Source: CAG-826 sp964583155 | GTDB taxonomy: Bacteria; Bacillota_I; Bacilli_A; RFN20; CAG-826 | DNA length: 18,021 bases | Direction: 5' to 3' | Assembly: GCA_964583155.1 (NCBI GenBank) | Contig: CAZOUY010000014.1 | Span: 1 to 18,021 of the forward strand | Shown here: positions 7,727 to 14,759 of the stretch, in pieces | Position numbering within the stretch: position 1 is the stretch's first letter | Layout of the letters: each line of letters begins with the position of its first letter | Notes under the pieces: generated by a model | Seen by the model: the letters and a program-made list of their open reading frames with translations, nothing else | Told to the model about the DNA's origin: nothing | Database searches by the model: none | Made by a program: the position numbers and the translations under genes

Positions 7727-8641
7727 CTAATAATGTACCCGTTTATCAGAAACTTTCTTCTGAACAAACGTGAAGGCCATAATAATAACAAATAGTAAGA
7801 CCGCAGCCGCCGAAGCAAATGTCGGGTGCGAAGCAATATTATCGTAGATATAATAGACTACCGTGTACATATTGGGATCATTCGCCGAAACTGTTCCTTT
7901 ATTGTTATTGAACATAGCAACAACGGATGAATACTCTTTAAACGATCCAATCATTGAAGTAATCAAAATATACGCGATTTGCGGTGATAAGAGAGGTACA
8001 GTTACTCTCCAGAATGTTTTAGCTTTACTAGCGGAATCAATTTTAGCAGCTTGATAGTATTGCTTATCAATTCCCTGTAAACCACTTAAGAAAATTAAGA
8101 TTTTGTAAGGTAATGCGTGCCAAATAATGTAGACGCATAAGGCAAACATACCCCGCCATTGAGGCGCATTCATATCAATCCAGTTAACATTTCCTAATCC
8201 AAAGATCGTATTCCATAAACCATTCGTTCCTGCGAAGATAACAGCAAACACCATACCAACAGCAATTGCGTTAGTTACATAAGGCATGAAGAAGATTGTT
8301 TGGAATATCTTATGTAAAAACTTAATTGAATTAAGACCTACCGCTATTAATAATGAAATAGCAATTGAACAAGGAACCGTCACAACAACAATAATCAAAG
8401 TATTAGGTAAAGCATATTTAATAAAGTCCTCATATGACAAAACCATTTTAAAGTTGTCTAATGTCAATCCCCCATCACTTTTAAATACGGAATGAAAGAA
8501 AGATTCATTGGTCGTATAATCATAGTTCTTTAAAAAGGAAATCCCAATTGTATGAATCAATGGGTAAACTGTAAAAACCAGCATGAGCACTAGTACGGGA
8601 GCCAGATATAGCCATGCTTTCCAGTTGTTTTTAGTTTCCAA
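7727..8641 (-). CDS. ABC transporter permease, MsmF/UgpA type
   Basis: The 304-residue integral membrane protein has the usual length for the UgpA/MsmF/MalF-like partner. It shows a first span at about 10-32 (WLYLAPVLVLMLVFTVYPL, the family's typical opening), further spans through the middle, and an EAA coupling loop around QYYQAAKIDSASKAKTFWRV, followed by TVPLLSPQ. The start is TTG, only 2 bp after the stop of the ATPase gene, with AAGGA about 10 bases upstream inside that gene. No internal ATG is near, so translational coupling to the ATPase is likely. It pairs with the permease encoded next to form the transmembrane channel. Confidence 0.92.
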   Translation of the reverse strand: METKNNWKAWLYLAPVLVLMLVFTVYPLIHTIGISFLKNYDYTTNESFFHSVFKSDGGLTLDNFKMVLSYEDFIKYALPNTLIIVVVTVPCSIAISLLIAVGLNSIKFLHKIFQTIFFMPYVTNAIAVGMVFAVIFAGTNGLWNTIFGLGNVNWIDMNAPQWRGMFALCVYIIWHALPYKILIFLSGLQGIDKQYYQAAKIDSASKAKTFWRVTVPLLSPQIAYILITSMIGSFKEYSSVVAMFNNNKGTVSANDPNMYTVVYYIYDNIASHPTFASAAAVLLFVIIMAFTFVQKKVSDKRVHY

Positions 8642-8643
8642 GA

Positions 8644-9786
8644 TTAGATAATCCTTTCTTCTGTATCCTTAGCAAATACGAAGCATTTATGTGGTTTGAC
8701 TCCCAAAACAATTCCACCGACAGAAACCTTTTCATCAGCGTCAACAATCACTTTGAATGTCGGTTTTAAACAATGCGGATTCTTGCAAACAATCGAAATA
8801 TCACGTCCTAATGTTTCAATTTGCTCAACCTCAGCATTGAGAACCGCTTTTTCACTATTTACCAAATACCCTTCTGGACGAATACCAATATAAACTTCTT
8901 GATCTTCAACCCCATAAGCGTCTAGAATAGCGTCATCACCGATGTAAACTTTGTTATCTTTAACATATCCTTCATAAACATTGATTGGTGGCGTTCCTAA
9001 GAACTGAGCCACGAATAAGTTTCTCGGATTGTTATAAACATCTTGGGGGGCGCCTCTTTGTTGTTCTACACCTAATTTCATAACCACAATTTCATCAGAA
9101 ATGCTCATAGCTTCTTCTTGGTCATGAGTAACGAAAACTGTCGTAATGCCTGTATCTTTTTGTAAGCGGCGAATTTCTTCTCTGGTTTGTAAGCGTAAAC
9201 GCGCATCCAAGTTAGATAATGGTTCGTCTAACAGTAACACTTTAGGCTTTTTAACTAAAGCACGGGCGATGGCCACACGTTGTTGTTGACCACCTGAAAG
9301 TTGGTTGGGCTTGCGATCGAGCAAATTGTCAATTTGGACGAGCTTAGCCGCTTCCATTACAAGAATATCGATTTCGGCAGCACTAAGCTTGCGTTTCTTA
9401 GTTACCACCTTTATTTCGCCGGTTTTGGCGTCTTTCGTTTCCACTTTTTCTTCTACACGAAGGTTTTCAAGAGGGAAAGCGATATTCTTTCTGACTGTCA
9501 TGTGTGGATATAAAGCATAGTTTTGGAAAACTAAGCCAATACCACGGTTTTCTGGTGAGACTTCAGTCACATCTTGATCACCAAACCAAATTTTGCCTTC
9601 TGTAGGTTCTAATAATCCGGAAATCATATAAAGAGTTGTGGATTTACCACATCCGGAAGGGCCCAAAAGACCGACGAGTTTCCCATCTGGAATGAGAATG
9701 TCCAAAGAATCAACGGCTTTTGTTCCATTATTATCGCCCTTATTTCCTTTGAATACTTTCGTCAATTTTTCTAATCGAATTTCCAT
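8644..9786 (-). CDS. ABC transporter ATPase, MsmK/UgpC/MalK family
   Basis: The 380-residue cytoplasmic ATPase energises the two permeases. Walker A GPSGCGKST is at 42-50, the Q-loop at Gln88, the signature LSGGQ at 163-167, Walker B ending in DE at 187-188, the D-loop SNLD at 191-194 and the switch His221. A C-terminal OB/TOBE-type regulatory region spans about 245-380, with the family's GIRPE motif at 301-305. A charged, lysine- and glutamate-rich insertion at about 112-135 lies in the helical subdomain where MalK normally has a short loop. It is the first gene of the operon. GGAGG lies 7 bases before the ATG and a consensus promoter just upstream. MsmK-type ATPases may serve several importers, but physical linkage to both permeases points to this one. 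Confidence 0.95.
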   Translation of the reverse strand: MEIRLEKLTKVFKGNKGDNNGTKAVDSLDILIPDGKLVGLLGPSGCGKSTTLYMISGLLEPTEGKIWFGDQDVTEVSPENRGIGLVFQNYALYPHMTVRKNIAFPLENLRVEEKVETKDAKTGEIKVVTKKRKLSAAEIDILVMEAAKLVQIDNLLDRKPNQLSGGQQQRVAIARALVKKPKVLLLDEPLSNLDARLRLQTREEIRRLQKDTGITTVFVTHDQEEAMSISDEIVVMKLGVEQQRGAPQDVYNNPRNLFVAQFLGTPPINVYEGYVKDNKVYIGDDAILDAYGVEDQEVYIGIRPEGYLVNSEKAVLNAEVEQIETLGRDISIVCKNPHCLKPTFKVIVDADEKVSVGGIVLGVKPHKCFVFAKDTEERII

Positions 9787-9810
9787 AGTATTCCTCCATT
9801 AATTAATTAT

Positions 9811-9839
9811 ATTATAAATTGTATTTATAAATCTTTCAA
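9811..9839 (-). promoter_or_regulatory. Consensus promoter of the ABC transporter/nuclease operon
   Basis: On the minus strand TTGAAA (9834-9839) and TATAAT (9811-9816) are separated by exactly 17 bp, close to the ideal housekeeping promoter. The predicted start near 9804 gives a short leader of about 18 nt containing GGAGG. No hairpin operator or riboswitch fits in so short a leader, so any control would act at or upstream of the promoter. Confidence 0.8.
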
Positions 9840-10588
9840 CCACGAGAATAAAACAAATTTTTTATCTAATGGTCTTTTCAATTATTTCATATAGAATACC
9901 GCTGCATCCAAAAAAGTCTAAATTTCTTTACGAAAGATGAATAGCGCCAAATATTTCGGTTCCGTTTTATTTATATCTATAATTTCAAAATCCTAAGATC
10001 TCATAAAATGCGAAAACCATTCTAGAATTTATAGCATTAATAAAAAAATTAATTGTTCCGGAATAAGATTAAATCGCGATCATTATTTTTATTTTAAGAA
10101 ATAACTCAATCAAAAAAACATTAATTTACCATCAATCTGTTGATTAAAATCACCACAATAGTTCATTAATTTCAAATCATATTATCAATTAATTTGACAA
10201 TTAAATCCATATTTAATATTTTCTAACACAATTCTTCCTTTATTGCTATTTTCTGATGGATTAGAATGATTTGCATAAAGTTAAAATCATCACATTTTTT
10301 AGTAAAAATAAAACTATCTACATTTCCCTCTCAAAATAAATATATTTTTCATCATAAATAATATTGATTCATTGGGAGTTTTAAGTCATCAGTACATGGT
10401 GATATTTGATTATTATTCTTATCTTTATAAGAAATTGGTTCGGCCGTTGTATTGGGATGACTATCAGTCAAATCAAAAAAGTCATATTGCTTTTTTATTT
10501 TCATTTTCTAACATATAGAAATCAATCTTAGAATAATAATTGGCATATTCGTAATTAATAATTCATTATTTTATAAATTCGATAATTC
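9840..10588. other. AT-rich intergenic stretch, possibly eroded coding sequence
   Basis: About 750 bp between the ABC operon promoter and the RDD gene terminator, visibly richer in A and T than its flanks, with no ORF above 60 codons on either strand. On the minus strand several stretches read like protein in successive frames: 10068-9862 in one frame with three internal stops, pieces around 10320-10160 in two frames, and the 50-codon ORF at 10352-10504, which is adjoined by a second frame ending near an A6 tract at about 10490. This may be a decayed gene with frameshifts, but stop-poor stretches this short also arise by chance. No RNA gene, CRISPR array or repeat family was recognised. Confidence 0.35.
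10352..10504 (-). CDS. Possible small hypothetical ORF or pseudogene fragment, 50 codons
   Basis: From an ATG at 10504 the minus strand encodes 50 residues: a basic start (MKIKKQYDFF), then a hydrophilic stretch with DLTDSHPNTT and SPCTDDLKLP, ending in NQYYL and TGA. No ribosome binding site precedes the ATG and no family is recognised. The overlapping frame upstream (ending ENENKKAI before its own stop) would join this one by a one-base slip in the A-rich tract. The ORF may therefore be the tail of an eroded longer gene rather than a gene of its own. Confidence 0.2.
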   Translation of the reverse strand: MKIKKQYDFFDLTDSHPNTTAEPISYKDKNNNQISPCTDDLKLPMNQYYL

Positions 10589-10612
10589 AAAAAAAGAAGT
10601 CGACTAGACTTC
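10589..10612 (-). terminator. Terminator of the RDD gene pair, overlapping the last stop codon
   Basis: On the minus strand GAAGTC (10607-10612) and GACTTC (10596-10601) pair around a five-base loop. The stem is flanked by G-T and A-T pairs and followed by seven T. The stop codon TAG of the upstream gene lies inside the loop (10604-10606), so the hairpin forms partly from coding sequence. Confidence 0.75.
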
Positions 10613-11581
10613 CTTTTCATCTACATGTAAATGGTATTGATTAAACTCTTCTTCGTTTTTAAAAATCAAGCATAGCTTTGTATCAACGCATATTGTAGCG
10701 GATAAATAATCATGAATACATATTTTTTCTTTAGTAAAGAACATCATAGTAAAGGTCACTAATAATGGGATTCCTAAAGTAAGAATAGATAATAAAAATT
10801 CAAACAAGTAAAAAACTAAAAATCGTATTACAATTTGGCTCTTTTTAGGCGCGAAGCCATTGCGTCTTGAAGCGACACCAACACTCATTAATTTCTTTCC
10901 TAAAGTTGCCCCGTTTTTTAAACAAAGAGGCAAAACCAAATAAAAGATAAGAAAGGGGATGGTCAATGAAACAAGAAATTCACAAATAGTCACAACCGTA
11001 ATTTTCCGCGCGAGCGTGAGACATTCATTATCAATGCTAAGGAATTGTAAAGCCTTATTAAATTCTTCCTGATAAAACTTATCCAAATTGCTAAAAGTCG
11101 CTTTGCTCGTCGTAACATATTGATCATCTTGCCAAATGAATAATTCTGATGCTTCTTTTCTTTCATAGTACTTTTCGATTCCAAAATTATCATCCTCGAC
11201 ATAGAAAGATTCATTTTGATAAAAAGAGACGATACCTGTATCTATTTTATGAAAGTATTCATCCGCTTTATTTTTCTTTTCCTCATCAGTATAGGTATCA
11301 GTGATTTTCACCGTATGATGCTCAAATTGCTCATATAGTCCACTTTCACATAGCCGATCTTGATAATCATATGATGTTTGATTGATGTTCGTTAATTTAT
11401 CTGCCACTAAAGGAGTTAAATAGCTTTGCAAAATTAAAAACACAAGACCAATGAGAAAAAAATCAACAACAAGTGCCGCCAAGCGCTTTAAAACCGAAGC
11501 CACAGTTATCTCATTTTTAGTTATCGAAGCCGTTTCTGATCCATTGATATCTTTGATAAACTCATTTTTTTCTATTTTCAT
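10604..11581 (-). CDS. RDD-family membrane protein, second of a tandem pair
   Basis: The 325-residue protein has the RDD-family layout. The first span is at about 33-56, with the conserved Arg33...Asp40 (LKRLAALVVDFFLIG). A long polar loop at about 57-195 follows, then spans at about 196-219 and 250-282. The family motif GATLGKKLMSV is at about 224-234 and HDYLS at about 290-294. Typical RDD proteins have about 150-200 residues and short loops, so the roughly 140-residue loop is unusual. The start ATG overlaps the TGA of the upstream paralogue by four bases (ATGA), and AGAGGAG lies 8 bases before it, so translation is probably coupled. RDD proteins are poorly understood; some act as Na+(Li+)/H+ antiporters. 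No substrate can be assigned. Confidence 0.82.
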   Translation of the reverse strand: MKIEKNEFIKDINGSETASITKNEITVASVLKRLAALVVDFFLIGLVFLILQSYLTPLVADKLTNINQTSYDYQDRLCESGLYEQFEHHTVKITDTYTDEEKKNKADEYFHKIDTGIVSFYQNESFYVEDDNFGIEKYYERKEASELFIWQDDQYVTTSKATFSNLDKFYQEEFNKALQFLSIDNECLTLARKITVVTICEFLVSLTIPFLIFYLVLPLCLKNGATLGKKLMSVGVASRRNGFAPKKSQIVIRFLVFYLFEFLLSILTLGIPLLVTFTMMFFTKEKICIHDYLSATICVDTKLCLIFKNEEEFNQYHLHVDEKEV

Positions 11582-12570
11582 GCATCATTCTCCTCTGGCT
11601 GCGCATTATCTAATGCCAAAACCTCACTCGTGGGTTGCGATTCACTATCATCCTCACTTTTTTTCTGAGGATAAGATTCAGCAAGGATAGTCTTTGTAGA
11701 TAAAATAACATCATGCAACGCTCCACGCTTTTTGGAGAAGCACATAATCGTCAAGGAAATCAATAATGGAATACCATACAAAAAGATCGATGCGATTATT
11801 TCTACAAAAAATAATATTAAATATCGGAAAACAATTGTCATCTTTCTAATGGGTTGATCCTCCTTCTCTACAAGAGCGAGACCATTCATTTTCTTGCCTA
11901 AAGTTTGGCCTTTCTTAGAGCAAAGAGGAATTACTAAAAAAATCACAATACCGACAACAGTCAAGCAGCTCATAATTTCAATCATATTGATGCGATTGAT
12001 TTTTTTAAAGGAAGTGACAATAAAATCATCTTTCGTGGTGATTTTTTTATAAGCATCTTTACATGCCGAACGATAAAAATCTACTTTCGCATCAGTTTCA
12101 ACGCCTTCCACATATTCAAATTGATTCAATTCTTGATTGAAATAAAAGACGTTTTCAGCTTCGGCCTTTAAATTTGTTAAATCATCCATGGTATAACAAG
12201 AAAAATTAGCTTCTGTTATTAATAAATTCAAATTATTTTCCATTAAATCAATGTATTTTAATTTATCTTCTTCACTGACATTATCTTCGGTATACATATT
12301 ATAAATCAAATAATATGTGTCCTTTTTTTCTTCATTCTCCACATATAGATGGGTCGAAAGCAATCGCTCTAAAACCTGATTCTTCAAATCTTCTTGGTTA
12401 TAAAAATTCTTTTGTAAAGCTGGAACTATCGTGGAATTTAAAAAAGTCGAAAAAATAAATAAACACATCAGATCAAAAAGAAAAGCAAAACACCTTTTCC
12501 CTAGAGGTGCGGGGGGAATGCTCTTATCCAATGGTTGATTAGTTGGATCTATATAGCGACTATTCATCAT
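11578..12570 (-). CDS. RDD-family membrane protein, first of a tandem pair
   Basis: This is a paralogue of the next gene with the same plan. Residue numbers count from a TTG at 12577-12579, three codons upstream of the ATG used here. Residues 25-52 hold the first span (PLGKRCFAFLFDLMCLF, with the RDD Arg and Asp). A polar loop runs about 53-198, the second span 199-219, GQTLGKKMNGLAL 224-236, further spans about 250-280, and ALHD about 287-290. A polar, Ser/Glu-rich tail follows to the end. The start is uncertain: AGGAG at 12583-12587 lies only 3 bases from the TTG but 12 from the ATG at 12568-12570, and a second ATG follows. I take the ATG. The gene reads from its own extended -10 promoter and ends in an ATGA overlap with its neighbour. 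Confidence 0.8.
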   Translation of the reverse strand: MMNSRYIDPTNQPLDKSIPPAPLGKRCFAFLFDLMCLFIFSTFLNSTIVPALQKNFYNQEDLKNQVLERLLSTHLYVENEEKKDTYYLIYNMYTEDNVSEEDKLKYIDLMENNLNLLITEANFSCYTMDDLTNLKAEAENVFYFNQELNQFEYVEGVETDAKVDFYRSACKDAYKKITTKDDFIVTSFKKINRINMIEIMSCLTVVGIVIFLVIPLCSKKGQTLGKKMNGLALVEKEDQPIRKMTIVFRYLILFFVEIIASIFLYGIPLLISLTIMCFSKKRGALHDVILSTKTILAESYPQKKSEDDSESQPTSEVLALDNAQPEENDA

Positions 12571-12607
12571 GGTATTCAATCACTCCTATTCAAGTCATCT
12601 TTAAATG

Positions 12608-12636
12608 ATTATAGCATGTTTTAGCTTACATATGAA
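12608..12636 (-). promoter_or_regulatory. Promoter of the RDD gene pair
   Basis: TGCTATAAT (12608-12616, minus strand) is a perfect extended -10, with TTCATA at the -35 position 17 bp upstream (12631-12636, four of six consensus matches). The predicted start is near 12601, giving a short leader that contains AGGAG. Confidence 0.65.
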
Positions 12637-12667
12637 GACAGGAAATAAATATTAAAGAAACGTCGAC

Positions 12668-12691
12668 CGCTATCTAAAATGGCCGATAGCG
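12668..12691. repeat. Inverted repeat in the divergent RDD/LysM intergenic region
   Basis: CGCTATC (12668-12674) and GATAGCG (12685-12691) are perfect 7-bp arms separated by 10 bp. Similar sequences flank the pair: AATATTAAAGAAA at about 12648-12660 and AATATTTAAAGAAA at about 12697-12710. A weak rightward promoter (TTAAAG, 17 bp, TAAAAT at 12675-12680) would place this repeat across the -10 and the start point, which is operator geometry. An RNA hairpin in the LysM leader is the alternative. Confidence 0.4.
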
Positions 12692-12741
12692 TAATGAATA
12701 TTTAAAGAAATACAAACATATACTCTGCTAGGGGATCTTTT

Positions 12742-13455
12742 ATGGAAATGAAAAGTAAACTGACATTATATGTGGTACAGCCTGGAGATACAATCGAAAG
12801 TATCGCTTTAAAATTTAATACGACCAAAGAAGAGATATACCGTTTTAATAATGGGATACGTTTTCATAATATCTATCCTGGCATCCCGTTAAACATCGAA
12901 TCATTGGTCAATAATGATACGCCATCGACAAGGACATCAAATGATGAAATACAAAACAAATTCTTCTTTGAGCCCGAACTCGTTTATCAAGAAATAATTT
13001 ACATCCGTTCTTCGCTGCTCTTTTCATTATTTCAACCATCTTTAGCGACGCAATTATCACAAAAAGAAAAAGGAGCATTTAATAATCTTTTCCAATCTAT
13101 TAACAATGATAGCGAGAAGGTTTTACAAATTCGGCAATTCATTCGTTTCCTGCATGATTCAAATGAGAGAATTGCACAATTAATCGCTACCAACAATCTC
13201 ACAACTAGCAAGACAGAAATCGCTAATAAAAGGAAAAAAATAACGGAATATCAGGAATATCTCTTAACTCTCGATAACAGCAATAGCTGGAAGGATTTAA
13301 TCGCTGTTATTAAAGAGTGCGACGAATTATGGCAAATCTTTATTTTCAAATACGCCTCCAAGCAAGTGGATCAAGCGGAGGATACTTTTGAAAAAATCAT
13401 TATTAAGGAAAAATCTTTATACAAAATATTTGGAACTTATCTATTTAATTCATAA
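12742..13455 (+). CDS. LysM-domain protein without signal peptide
   Basis: The only plus-strand gene encodes 237 residues. Residues 8-52 form a clear LysM domain (LYVVQPGDTIESIALKF, then the YPGIPLNI end), a fold that binds N-acetylglucosamine polymers such as peptidoglycan. No signal peptide or membrane span precedes it, so export is not evident. Non-secreted LysM proteins are known among spore-coat and cell-envelope assembly proteins of Firmicutes. The remaining part (about 80-237) is predicted to be mostly helical, with several Lys/Glu-rich helices, and matches no family I recognise. AGGGG lies 7 bases before the ATG. The gene stands divergent from the RDD pair and convergent with tuf, sharing a terminator with it. 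Function beyond glycan binding is unknown. Confidence 0.75.
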   Translation: MEMKSKLTLYVVQPGDTIESIALKFNTTKEEIYRFNNGIRFHNIYPGIPLNIESLVNNDTPSTRTSNDEIQNKFFFEPELVYQEIIYIRSSLLFSLFQPSLATQLSQKEKGAFNNLFQSINNDSEKVLQIRQFIRFLHDSNERIAQLIATNNLTTSKTEIANKRKKITEYQEYLLTLDNSNSWKDLIAVIKECDELWQIFIFKYASKQVDQAEDTFEKIIIKEKSLYKIFGTYLFNS

Positions 13456-13457
13456 AA

Positions 13458-13484
13458 AAATGGTAGGCTTTAAACCTACCATTT
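13458..13484. terminator. Bidirectional terminator between the LysM gene and tuf
   Basis: Ten-base perfect arms AAATGGTAGG (13458-13467) and CCTACCATTT (13475-13484) enclose a seven-base loop between two converging genes. The minus-strand side continues into a run of T, a strong tail for tuf. The plus-strand side continues TTTGTTGTTT, weaker but usable for the LysM gene. Confidence 0.85.
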
Positions 13485-13501
13485 GTTGTTTAAGATGTTA
13501 A

Positions 13502-14686
13502 TTACTTAAGAATTTCGTTCACTGTACCAGCACCGACAGTACGTCCACCTTCACGGATGGAGAACTTGGTACCCTTTTCAATAGCGACTGGGTGAATTAA
13601 TTCAACAGTCAATTCAACATTATCACCTGGCATAACGACTTCTACACCTTCTGGTAAGGAGACAACACCGGTAATATCAGTGGTACGGAAATAGAATTGT
13701 GGACGATAATTGGCACGGAATGAGGTGTGACGTCCACCTTCTTCTTTGGTCAAAACGTACACTGAAGCTGTGAACTTGGTGTGTGGAGTAACTGATCCGG
13801 GTTTGGCTAAAACTTGTCCACGAACGACTTCATCACGGTTGACACCTCTTAAAAGGACACCAGCATTATCACCGGCTTCCGCGTAATCTAGAGATTTACG
13901 GAACATTTCGATACCGGTAACAACGGATTTTTTAGTTGGCTTAATACCGACGATTTCTACTTCGTCACCAAGCTTTAATTGACCACGTTCCACTCTACCG
14001 GTAACAACGGTACCACGACCAGAAATGGTCATGACATCTTCGATTGGAAGAAGGAATGGCTTATCATTGCTACGAACAGGATCAGGAATATAGCTATCAA
14101 CTTTGTCCATTAATTCTAAGATCGCCTTTTCAGCTTCTGGATCTCCATCCAAAGCTAAACGAGCTGAACCACGAATCACAGGAACATCATCACCTGGGAA
14201 TCCATATGAGCTTAATAAATCACGAACATCCATTTCGACTAAATCGATTAATTCAGGATCATCGACAAGGTCAACTTTATTTAAGAAAACAACAATGTAA
14301 GGAACACCAACTTGGCGAGCAAGTAAGATGTGTTCACGAGTTTGTGGCATAACACCATCAGTTGCCGCAACAACGAGAATAGCGCCATCCATTTGAGCAG
14401 CACCGGTAATCATGTTTTTAACATAGTCGGCGTGCCCTGGGCAGTCAACGTGAGCATAGTGACGTTTGTCAGTTGTGTACTCAATGTGCGCAGTATTAAT
14501 TGTTATACCACGAGCCTTTTCTTCAGGTGCCGCATCGATTTGATCATAAGCGGTAGCCTTTGCCCCACCCTTTTTCGCGAGTACGTTGGTGATGGCAGCC
14601 GTTAAAGTGGTTTTACCGTGGTCAACGTGGCCAATGGTACCAATATTAACGTGAGTTTTACTTCTATCAAATTTTTCTTTTGCCAT
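13502..14686 (-). CDS. tuf: Translation elongation factor Tu
   Basis: EF-Tu carries aminoacyl-tRNA to the ribosomal A site as a GTP complex. The length of 394 residues is normal. The P-loop GHVDHGKT is at 19-26, the switch I region RGITINTAHIEY at 59-70, DCPGH at 81-85 and NKVD at 136-139, followed by the two beta-barrel domains with the conserved VGTVVTGRVERG-like block (here ISGRGTVVTGRVERG) and RTVGAGTV near the end. The G5 element reads GSARLAL where GSALKAL is more common, a minor change. It is the last gene of the str cluster but has its own extended -10 promoter 73 bp downstream of fusA, as expected for one of the most abundant proteins. An AAAGGAGG site precedes the ATG. Confidence 0.99.
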   Translation of the reverse strand: MAKEKFDRSKTHVNIGTIGHVDHGKTTLTAAITNVLAKKGGAKATAYDQIDAAPEEKARGITINTAHIEYTTDKRHYAHVDCPGHADYVKNMITGAAQMDGAILVVAATDGVMPQTREHILLARQVGVPYIVVFLNKVDLVDDPELIDLVEMDVRDLLSSYGFPGDDVPVIRGSARLALDGDPEAEKAILELMDKVDSYIPDPVRSNDKPFLLPIEDVMTISGRGTVVTGRVERGQLKLGDEVEIVGIKPTKKSVVTGIEMFRKSLDYAEAGDNAGVLLRGVNRDEVVRGQVLAKPGSVTPHTKFTASVYVLTKEEGGRHTSFRANYRPQFYFRTTDITGVVSLPEGVEVVMPGDNVELTVELIHPVAIEKGTKFSIREGGRTVGAGTVNEILK

Positions 14687-14729
14687 TTTTTGAATTTCCT
14701 CCTTTTCAAATATTATTCAACGAATTCAT

Positions 14730-14756
14730 ATTATAGCAATTTTATAATAAAATCAA
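14730..14756 (-). promoter_or_regulatory. Dedicated promoter of tuf
   Basis: TGCTATAAT (14730-14738, minus strand) is a perfect extended -10 in the short fusA-tuf gap. A -35-like TTGATT (14751-14756) stands 15 bp from the -10 hexamer, a short spacing tolerated with an extended -10. No terminator separates fusA and tuf, so tuf is probably transcribed both from here and from the rpsL promoter. Confidence 0.65.
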
Positions 14757-14759
14757 TAA

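Noticed and set aside
9905..9965. PurR-box-like CCGAA and TTTCG elements upstream of the ABC operon promoter, attractive for a nucleotide-uptake system
   Set aside because: The two half sites are spaced too far apart for the known paired PurBox arrangement, they match the consensus poorly, and they lie about 100 bp upstream of the promoter.
9952..10012. Short plus-strand ORF of about 19 codons starting near 9937 in the AT-rich stretch
   Set aside because: It has no ribosome binding site, no similarity, and a length expected by chance.
12719..12724. TATACT as -10 of the LysM gene
   Set aside because: The resulting start point would fall inside the AGGGG ribosome binding site, leaving no usable leader, and no -35 is found at the right distance.
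14044..14352. Plus-strand open frames opposite tuf, fusA and the ABC genes
   Set aside because: They are antisense to strongly conserved genes, lack ribosome binding sites and have no recognisable protein features.
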